This document shows, piece by piece, positions 27,344 to 33,631 of a DNA stretch of 64,000 nt. This DNA comes from Collinsella sp. AF02-46-1 (GTDB taxonomy: Bacteria > Actinomycetota > Coriobacteriia > Coriobacteriales > Coriobacteriaceae). Under the pieces are notes generated by a model, which was not told the DNA's origin, searched no databases, and saw nothing but the letters and a program-made list of their open reading frames with translations. Location: the NCBI RefSeq assembly GCF_003465825.1, contig NZ_QSBV01000013.1:17509-81508 (forward strand). Reading direction: 5' to 3'. The position numbers and the translations under genes were made by a program. Numbering within the stretch: position 1 is the first letter of the stretch; every line of letters starts with the position of its first letter.

Positions 27344-28327
27344 ATGGATCTCACGAAAACGGCTAGAGAAATTACCCGTCTCATGCTCCCCTACCTGACC
27401 ACGCAGCAGAACCGCCAGCTCAAAAAGGTTTTATCGCACTGCCTTTTCGATGAAAGCCAATTAGCTGAAGACTGCGGCGACGGTGAAAGCGAATCATTCC
27501 TGGATCTTTTTCTGTCTGCAAAACGCCTCGAAGGCTGCTCGGATAGGACCATCTCCTACTACGAAACCACCATCAATAAAATGCTTGAATCATTCGATAC
27601 ACCAGCTTGCGACCTGGGAACCGAAGAGATTAGGTCCTATCTTTCCGACTATCAGCAAAAAGCCGGCGTCAGTCGCGTCACCGTCGACAATGTCCGAAGA
27701 ATCATCTCAAGCTTCTACTCATGGCTCGAAGACGAGGACCATATCATTAAGAGCCCGGTTAGACGCATTAAAAGAGTCAAGGCTCCGCAACCCATAAAGG
27801 AAACGTATAGCGATGAAGTCGTTGAGATTCTTTGCGATAACTGCGGGTCGCCCCGAAACCTTGCCCTGATCGACCTGTTGCGCTCCACGGGCATGCGTGT
27901 GGGCGAACTTGTCTCGTTGGACAGGAGCTCCATCGACACCATCAATCGTGAGTGCATCGTACACGGCAAGGGAAATAAGGACCGCATCGTATATTTTGAC
28001 GCAAAGACTAAAGTCCATATTGAGAATTACCTGTCAACCCGAATGGACAGCTCGGAAGCACTCTTCGTATCGAGCAAGGCGCCACACGAGAGGCTACAAA
28101 TTGGCGGCGTCGAGGCGCTGCTTAGAAAACTGGGGCGCGAGCTTGATTTAGGAAGGGTCCACCCTCATAAGTTCAGAAGAACGCTTGCTACAAAGGCAAT
28201 CGACAAAGGAATGCCCATCGAACAAGTCCAGGTGCTCCTTGGCCATAAAAAAATAGACACCACATTAAGGTACGCGATGGTCGACCAGCGCAACGTCAAA
28301 GCATCCCACCGCAGGTACCTAACTTAA
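27344..28327 (+). CDS. Tyrosine recombinase (hsdS-shuffling invertase candidate)
   Basis: A 327-residue phage-integrase-type recombinase with a SAM-like core-binding domain (about 50-135) and a catalytic domain. All catalytic residues are visible: Arg185 in STGMRVGEL, Lys209/212 in HGKGNKDR, His275 and Arg278 in HPHKFRRT, His301 in LLGHKK and Tyr310 in TTLRYAM. Its stop codon abuts a 21-bp inverted repeat shared with the active hsdS. Recombinases in this position invert hsdS segments in other phase-variable type I systems, so that role is likely here. Confidence 0.9.
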   Translation: MDLTKTAREITRLMLPYLTTQQNRQLKKVLSHCLFDESQLAEDCGDGESESFLDLFLSAKRLEGCSDRTISYYETTINKMLESFDTPACDLGTEEIRSYLSDYQQKAGVSRVTVDNVRRIISSFYSWLEDEDHIIKSPVRRIKRVKAPQPIKETYSDEVVEILCDNCGSPRNLALIDLLRSTGMRVGELVSLDRSSIDTINRECIVHGKGNKDRIVYFDAKTKVHIENYLSTRMDSSEALFVSSKAPHERLQIGGVEALLRKLGRELDLGRVHPHKFRRTLATKAIDKGMPIEQVQVLLGHKKIDTTLRYAMVDQRNVKASHRRYLT

Positions 28328-28346
28328 ATTTCGATTTGTCGACCTG
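28326..28346 (-). repeat. Recombination site B', inverted
   Basis: A perfect 21-bp match, in inverted orientation, to 33,530-33,550 (core GGTCGACAAATCGAAATT). Similarity continues for about 30 bp further into the recognition-domain end. It marks the 3' border of the silent cassette. Confidence 0.9.
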
Positions 28347-28848
28347 GGCGACGAAGTCAGCGAACTCCTGCTGGAGGGAAAACGGGGGAACCGGGACCTT
28401 CATTTCCTTGAAACTCTTCAAAGTTACGGTTCGTTGGGCGGCGCCTTTTGCGCACCGATCCATATATCTTTGTGCGTCCTCAGAAAGTAAGGCAGCGTGT
28501 AGATAATTGCTGTCGATCAAATCATGCCGAGGCTTTAGGTATGCGATATGGCGCTGAAAACAAAATGGCCTATCGTCTTCGACAATCGCAGGATGGCCAA
28601 ACGAGCCCACGGCAGAAACAAGGACATCACCGACCTCAATCGGAGTTCGACGGATAAGCTGCTCATAGTCTTCTACGGAAATGAACTTATTCGTATCGTA
28701 GTTAACAGTATCTGAGGTGATATTGCTGACAAAAAGAAACGGGATTCCCCTGTCAACGAACTTCGGGGGCTGGTGCGTTCCATCAGTAATAATTGAACAC
28801 ACATCCTTGAGAGGCTTCAAGTCCGTGCTATTCAGACGTCCGAACATC

Positions 28849-28865
28849 TCGACAAATTGTGATTT
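28849..28865 (-). repeat. Recombination site A', inverted
   Basis: AAATCACAATTTGTCGA on the minus strand matches the site in the middle of hsdS at 33,011-33,027 exactly and marks the 5' border of the silent cassette. It lies between the cassette and the hsdM promoter. Confidence 0.88.
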
Positions 28866-28906
28866 ACAGGCGCAGGATGTCTGAATGGTCGGCGATGCTC
28901 AGCTCA

Positions 28907-28934
28907 TTTACCTCGGCAAATATGACGGTATAAT
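28907..28934 (+). promoter_or_regulatory. Promoter of the hsdM-hsdS operon
   Basis: TTTACC, 16 bases, then a perfect TATAAT, about 44 bases before hsdM1. The promoter lies inside the segment bounded by inverted sites A' and A, so it would flip together with the hsdM genes. Confidence 0.6.
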
Positions 28935-28977
28935 CACAAGAGCTGTAATTTGTATTTTTAAGCTCATAGGTACCTGA

Positions 28978-30477
28978 ATGACTGAAGAACCGATAAGTAA
29001 ATCCGAGCTGGGAAACCACTTACTCGGAGCCTGCGATATCCTGCGTGGCCCCATCAACCAGGACGAGTACAAGAGCTACATCACGCCGTTGCTCTTCTTC
29101 AAGCGCATCTCAGACGTCTACGACGAGGAGGCCGCCGAGGCTCTAGAGATGTCGGGCGGAGACGAAGACTACGCCGCCCTGCCTGAAAACCACAGCTTCG
29201 CGGTGCCGGACGGCTGCCATTGGCAGGATGTGCGCAACACCGGCGCGAACGTCGGCAAAGCAATCGTTGACGCCATGGTGGGTATCGAGCGCGCTAACCC
29301 CGATACCCTCAGCGGCCTCTTCAGCAGCTTCGACGACGCGAGCTGGACGGACAAGGGCAAGCTCTCCGACGAACGCCTGAAAGACCTCATCGAGCATTTC
29401 TCTGCAAAGAAGTTCGGCAACAGTAGCTATAACGCCGACATGATGGGCGACGCCTACGAGTACCTGATCAAGAAGTTCGCCGACATGCAGAAGAAGAACG
29501 CCGGCGAGTTCTACACCCCGAGGGAGATCGTGAAGATGATGGTCTCCCTGCTCGAGCCAAAGCCCGGAGAGACCGTCTATGACCCCGCATGCGGCACGGG
29601 AGGCATGCTCATCGAGGCAGTACGTCAGATGGACAACTCGAGGCTCGCCTACGGCAAGCTCTACGGCCAGGAGAAGAACCTAAGCACGTCTGCCATAGCA
29701 CGCATGAACCTCTACCTCCACGGTGCGAAGGACTTTCGCATCACCCAGGGGGACACCCTGCGCGACCCCGCCTTCCTTGCCGGGAATGCCCTCAGGACAT
29801 TCGACTGCGTCCTCGCCAATCCGCCCTTCTCCCTTAAGAACTGGGGATCCGCAGAGTTCTCCTCGGACCCGTGGGGCCGCAACATCTGGGGCGTCCCCAC
29901 GGACAAGTCGGCGGACTTCGCATGGGTGCAGCATATGGTCTGCTCCATGGACGAGAAGAGCGGTCGCTGCGCTGTAGTGCTGCCCCAGGGCGCACTGTTC
30001 CACGGCGGCAAGGAGGGCACCATCCGCAAGGAGTTGCTCAAGTCGGACAAGGTCGAGGCAGTGATCTCGCTCGCGAGCGGCGTCTTCTACAGCACCGGTG
30101 TCTCCGCCTGTGTGCTGTTTCTCAGAAACGAAAAACCCGCCGAGCACCAAGGGCGTGTCTGCATCATCGACGGCAGCAAGATCTTCACTGCTCAGCGCGC
30201 GCAGAACGTGATCTCGGAAGAGAATGCGCAGGAGATGCTCTCCCTCTATCGCTCCTACGAGCCCGTCGTCGAAAAATGCGCCATAGCAACGCTCGCTGAC
30301 ATCGAACGCGAGGGATACGTGCTCTCGGCGAACAACTACGTCGAAAGAAAACGCGAGAAGGTCGAGCCGCCGACGGAGACAAGAAAACGCTTCTACGACC
30401 TCCTCCAGCAAACGAAGGAATCCGAGGAGAGGCTCCTCGATCTGCTAACGAAGGGAGGCTATGTCGATGGAGAGTAG
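28978..30477 (+). CDS. hsdM: Type I DNA methyltransferase subunit HsdM, copy 1
   Basis: A 499-residue adenine-N6 methyltransferase subunit. The N-terminal HsdM bundle (ITPLLFFKRISDVYDEE) is followed by SAM motif I DPACGTGGML (about 202-211) and catalytic motif IV NPPF (about 281). It modifies DNA at sites chosen by HsdS. It is followed, with overlap, by a second HsdM that differs throughout but is clearly paralogous (shared LPENHSFA, NVGKAIV, LKDLIEHFSA, YEYLIKKFAD). Confidence 0.95.
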   Translation: MTEEPISKSELGNHLLGACDILRGPINQDEYKSYITPLLFFKRISDVYDEEAAEALEMSGGDEDYAALPENHSFAVPDGCHWQDVRNTGANVGKAIVDAMVGIERANPDTLSGLFSSFDDASWTDKGKLSDERLKDLIEHFSAKKFGNSSYNADMMGDAYEYLIKKFADMQKKNAGEFYTPREIVKMMVSLLEPKPGETVYDPACGTGGMLIEAVRQMDNSRLAYGKLYGQEKNLSTSAIARMNLYLHGAKDFRITQGDTLRDPAFLAGNALRTFDCVLANPPFSLKNWGSAEFSSDPWGRNIWGVPTDKSADFAWVQHMVCSMDEKSGRCAVVLPQGALFHGGKEGTIRKELLKSDKVEAVISLASGVFYSTGVSACVLFLRNEKPAEHQGRVCIIDGSKIFTAQRAQNVISEENAQEMLSLYRSYEPVVEKCAIATLADIEREGYVLSANNYVERKREKVEPPTETRKRFYDLLQQTKESEERLLDLLTKGGYVDGE

Positions 30478-31957
30478 AATCCCCCAGGAAGAGCTAAACA
30501 ACCATCTATGGAACGCGGCCGTTCTGCTACGCACCTACATCGATGCCGGGTCGTACAAGCAGTACATCTTCCCGCTGCTGTTCTTCAAGCGTCTCTCCGA
30601 CGTCTACGACGAGGAGACCGCCGAAGCGTTGGAAGCCTCCGGCGGAGATGCGGAGTTCGCAGCCCTTCCCGAGAACCACAGCTTCGCAATCCCGGACGGC
30701 GCCCACTGGTGCGATATCCGTGAGGCAACGGAAAACGTCGGTAAGGCGATCGTAGGCGCCTTCCGCGTCATCGAGACGGCCAACGGCTCCAAGCTGCGTG
30801 GCATCTTCGGCGACGCCGCCTGGACTAACAAGAAACGACTTCCCGACCGCCTGCTCAAGGACCTCATCGAGCACTTCAGCGCTATAACGCTCTCCATCGC
30901 CAATTGTCCCGAGGACGAACTCGGTCAGGGCTACGAGTACCTCATCAAGAAGTTCGCAGACGACTCAGGGCACACGGCACAGGAGTTCTACACCAACCGC
31001 ACGGTCGTCCATCTGATGACCGAGATCCTCCAACCCAAACCGGGCGAGTCCATCTACGACCCCACCTGCGGCAGCGCCGGCATGCTCATCTCCTCCATCG
31101 CCCACCTCAAACAGCACGGAGAGGAATGGCGTAACGTTCACGCCTACGGACAGGAGATCAACCAGCTATCCTCCGCCATCGGACGCATGAACCTATTCCT
31201 GCACGGCGTCGAGGACTTCGAGATTGCAAACGACGACACGCTGCGGCACCCAGCCTTCCTCGAGGCGGGAAAGCTACGCACCTTCGATATGGTGCTCGCT
31301 AATCCTCCCTATTCGATCAAGCAATGGGACCGCGAGGCGTTCGCGTCGGACCCCTACGGCCGCAACTTCCTCGGCACCCCGCCGCAGGGGCGGGCCGACT
31401 ATGCCTTCATACAGCATATCCTCAAGAGCATGGACCCGAGGAGTGGAAGGTGCGCCATCCTTCTTCCCCATGGCGTACTCTTCCGCAACGAGGAATCGGA
31501 GATGCGCGAAAGGCTCGTGAGAAGCGATCTCGTTGAGGCGGTCATCGGACTCGGCGCAAACCTCTTCTTCAACTCGCCCATGGAGGCCTGCATCCTCATC
31601 TGCCGCAGCGAGAAAGCGCCGAATCGAAGCAAGAAAATACTGTTCGTAGACGCCTCTGCCGAGGTAACCCGCAAGAACGCGCAAAGCTACCTTGAGCCTC
31701 AACACATCAAGAGAATCGTCGATGCCTACCGATCTGACGAGGACATCGAAGGTTTCTCATCCCACGCATCGTTTAGTGAGCTCGAGGACAACGCTTTCTC
31801 GCTCTCCATCCCTCTGTACGTGAAGCCCGCCAATGATGAAAATGCTGACGATAGAAGCATCGAGGAGACGGTAGAAAGCTGGAGAGCCGCCTCCACAGAG
31901 GCCGCGTCCCTGCTCGATAATATTGCTGCGAAATTGCATGAAAACGATGGTGAGTAA
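30467..31957 (+). CDS. hsdM: Type I DNA methyltransferase subunit HsdM, copy 2
   Basis: A second, complete methyltransferase subunit of 496 residues with motif I DPTCGSAGML (about 198-207) and motif IV NPPY (about 278). I chose the second of two nearby ATGs because GGGAGG is 8 bases before it and only 2 before the first (30,461). It overlaps copy 1 by 11 bases, so the two are coupled. Both catalytic motifs are intact, so a mixed M1-M2 methyltransferase or two alternative M subunits are both possible. Confidence 0.93.
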   Translation: MESRIPQEELNNHLWNAAVLLRTYIDAGSYKQYIFPLLFFKRLSDVYDEETAEALEASGGDAEFAALPENHSFAIPDGAHWCDIREATENVGKAIVGAFRVIETANGSKLRGIFGDAAWTNKKRLPDRLLKDLIEHFSAITLSIANCPEDELGQGYEYLIKKFADDSGHTAQEFYTNRTVVHLMTEILQPKPGESIYDPTCGSAGMLISSIAHLKQHGEEWRNVHAYGQEINQLSSAIGRMNLFLHGVEDFEIANDDTLRHPAFLEAGKLRTFDMVLANPPYSIKQWDREAFASDPYGRNFLGTPPQGRADYAFIQHILKSMDPRSGRCAILLPHGVLFRNEESEMRERLVRSDLVEAVIGLGANLFFNSPMEACILICRSEKAPNRSKKILFVDASAEVTRKNAQSYLEPQHIKRIVDAYRSDEDIEGFSSHASFSELEDNAFSLSIPLYVKPANDENADDRSIEETVESWRAASTEAASLLDNIAAKLHENDGE

Positions 31958-31958
31958 C

Positions 31959-32498
31959 ATGACCCACGTTTGCCTGGGCGATGTGGCCCGCGAAATAAAA
32001 CAGAAGGTCCCTGCGGGGCAAGAGCTGCCGACGGTCGGCCTTGAGCATCTAGACCCCGGCGAGGTCGAACTCGCCCACTGGGACGAAGGTGTCAGGACCA
32101 CCTTCACTAAGGCTTTCTCAAAGGGGCAGGTGCTATTCGGGCGTCGTAGGGCCTACCTACGTAAAGCAGCCGTCGCCCCATTCGACGGAATCTGCTCCGG
32201 AGACATCACCGTCATCGCCCCCAAGGACAACCTCTCTCCGAGACTGCTCCCGTTCATCATCCAGAATGACGCCCTATTCGAGCACGCCGTCACCAATTCG
32301 GCAGGCTCCCTCTCGCCAAGAGTCAAGTGGCAGAGCCTTTCGCAATTTGAGTTCGAGCTCCCCAACATCGCTAAGCAAGAAGAACTTGCCGACATACTCT
32401 GGACCGCACAAGAAACGCGGTCTCACTACAGGCAGCTGCTTACAGCCTGCGATGACGTCGTCAAATCACAATTTAGCTGCTGGGGGTGCGCGGCATGA
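31959..32498 (+). CDS. hsdS: Half-length HsdS specificity subunit
   Basis: A 179-residue protein with a single target recognition domain (VGLEHLDPGEVELAHWDEG, LFGRRRAYLRKAAVAPFDG) and one conserved helix ending DDVVKSQF; normal HsdS has two of each. It stops a few codons after recombination site A, so it looks like an hsdS first half cut at that site. It is still intact, translated right after hsdM2 and overlaps the next hsdS (ATGA). Half-length HsdS proteins can dimerise in some systems. Confidence 0.85.
   Translation: MTHVCLGDVAREIKQKVPAGQELPTVGLEHLDPGEVELAHWDEGVRTTFTKAFSKGQVLFGRRRAYLRKAAVAPFDGICSGDITVIAPKDNLSPRLLPFIIQNDALFEHAVTNSAGSLSPRVKWQSLSQFEFELPNIAKQEELADILWTAQETRSHYRQLLTACDDVVKSQFSCWGCAA
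32446..32474 (+). repeat. Recombination site A copy in the half hsdS
   Basis: A 29-bp segment here matches 32,994-33,022 with one mismatch (shared core GTCGTCAAATCACAATTT). It lacks the GTCGA extension of the full site. It is a direct repeat with the hsdS site and inverted to A'. Confidence 0.85.
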
Positions 32499-33631
32499 CA
32501 AGGTATAGATTCGACCAGATAGCCGAGAACAGCACCGCCAAGAAAAAACCCGAGGAAAGCGATCGCAACCGGTACGTTGGACTGGAGCACCTTGATCCGG
32601 GCACTCTTGAGGTGACCCGCTGGGGCGCCGAGGTTACTCCCAAGGGCGACAAACTGCTCATGAAGAAAGGCGATGTCCTGTTCGGCCGCCGAAGGGCCTA
32701 TCAGAAGAAGGTCGGCATAGCACCCTTCGATGGCATCTTCTCGGCTCACGGGATGGTGCTGCGCCCGAAGGCCGATGTCGTCGATCCGATGTTCTTCCCG
32801 TTTTTCATCAGCTCCGACATGTTCCTTGACGAGGCAATACGGGTCTCCGTCGGCTCTCTTTCGCCGACGGCAAACTGGAAAGATCTCCGGACCTTGGAAT
32901 TTGACTTGCCCTCGCCGGGAAAACAACGCGAGCTTGCCGGCATCCTCTCGGAAGCCGAGAGCCTCAAGGGGCATTATCGTAAGCTGCTCACGACCTGCGA
33001 CGACGTCGTCAAATCACAATTTGTCGAAATTTTTTCCAAGAAAGAGTTTCCGCTGATTCCCCTCTCGCAAGCATGCACGAAAATTACTGATGGCACCCAT
33101 AAAACGCCCCAATATCAAGAAGCTGGAATTGCATTCATTTCTGCGAAGAATGTCACATCAGATGGCAAGCTAGATTTCAGCGACATCAAGCATATAAGCA
33201 CGGATGAATATGAGTCCATTCAAAACCGTTGTGAAACCCAAATCGGCGATGTGCTTCTTACAAAAAGTGGATCACTTGGTATGCCGGCTATTGTCGATGT
33301 CGATTTTCCAATCGGTCTATTCGAAAGTCTCGCTGTCCTCAAATACCGTCGCGACATTCTTGATGGAGTATTCCTACGAGAACAACTAAAAAGCGCAAGA
33401 GTGCAGGACCAATTTACAGGCGGCGTTAAGGGGATTGCTGTAAAACACCTCCATCTAAACGTAATTGGAAGGACGAGCATTATAGTTCCCCCGCTCGAAC
33501 TCCAGGAGGAGTTCACCGACTTCGTGCTTCAGGTCGACAAATCGAAATTTGCCGTACAAAAGGCCCTCGATGAGCTAAACGCCACGACGAAGAAAATCTT
33601 GAACCAGGAGTTAGGACTCGGAGATGTTTAA
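32495..33631 (+). CDS. hsdS: Full-length HsdS specificity subunit
   Basis: A 378-residue specificity subunit with two target recognition domains. The first resembles the half HsdS (VGLEHLDPGTLEVTRWG); the second starts after KSQFVEIFSKKEF near residue 177 and contains CTKITDGTHKTPQYQEAG, related to the silent cassette (CSIITDGTHQPPKFVDRG). Conserved helices end each half; the C-terminal one is DKSKFAVQKALDELNATTKK. The ATG overlaps the half hsdS stop, and the 3' end overlaps hsdR by 8 bases. The second domain is bounded by sites A and B. Confidence 0.95.
   Translation: MTRYRFDQIAENSTAKKKPEESDRNRYVGLEHLDPGTLEVTRWGAEVTPKGDKLLMKKGDVLFGRRRAYQKKVGIAPFDGIFSAHGMVLRPKADVVDPMFFPFFISSDMFLDEAIRVSVGSLSPTANWKDLRTLEFDLPSPGKQRELAGILSEAESLKGHYRKLLTTCDDVVKSQFVEIFSKKEFPLIPLSQACTKITDGTHKTPQYQEAGIAFISAKNVTSDGKLDFSDIKHISTDEYESIQNRCETQIGDVLLTKSGSLGMPAIVDVDFPIGLFESLAVLKYRRDILDGVFLREQLKSARVQDQFTGGVKGIAVKHLHLNVIGRTSIIVPPLELQEEFTDFVLQVDKSKFAVQKALDELNATTKKILNQELGLGDV
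32994..33027 (+). repeat. Recombination site A in hsdS
   Basis: Located between the two recognition domains. AAATCACAATTTGTCGA at 33,011-33,027 is the inverted partner of A' at 28,849-28,865; the upstream 29 bp repeat those of the half hsdS. Confidence 0.88.
33530..33550 (+). repeat. Recombination site B in hsdS
   Basis: Located at the end of the second recognition domain, encoding part of VDKSKF. It is a perfect 21-bp inverted partner of 28,326-28,346. Confidence 0.9.

Larger units (their letters stand above)
28296..28865 (-). pseudogene. Silent hsdS half-cassette (one target recognition domain)
   Basis: A promoterless, inverted half of a type I specificity gene. The frame reads KSQFVEMFGRLNS, the conserved mid-region of HsdS, then one target recognition domain (VCSIITDGTHQPPKFVDRG) and QQEFADFVAQVDKSKF, and ends in unrelated residues inside the recombinase 3' end. 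An ATG at 28,847 could give 183 residues, but no promoter is evident. The N-terminal recognition domain is missing. Both ends carry the recombination sites found around the second recognition domain of the active hsdS. Confidence 0.88.

Noticed and set aside
28296..28847. An active half-length hsdS gene
   Set aside because: There is no promoter, its 3' end reads into unrelated codons inside the recombinase gene, and both ends coincide with recombination sites, so a silent cassette is more likely.
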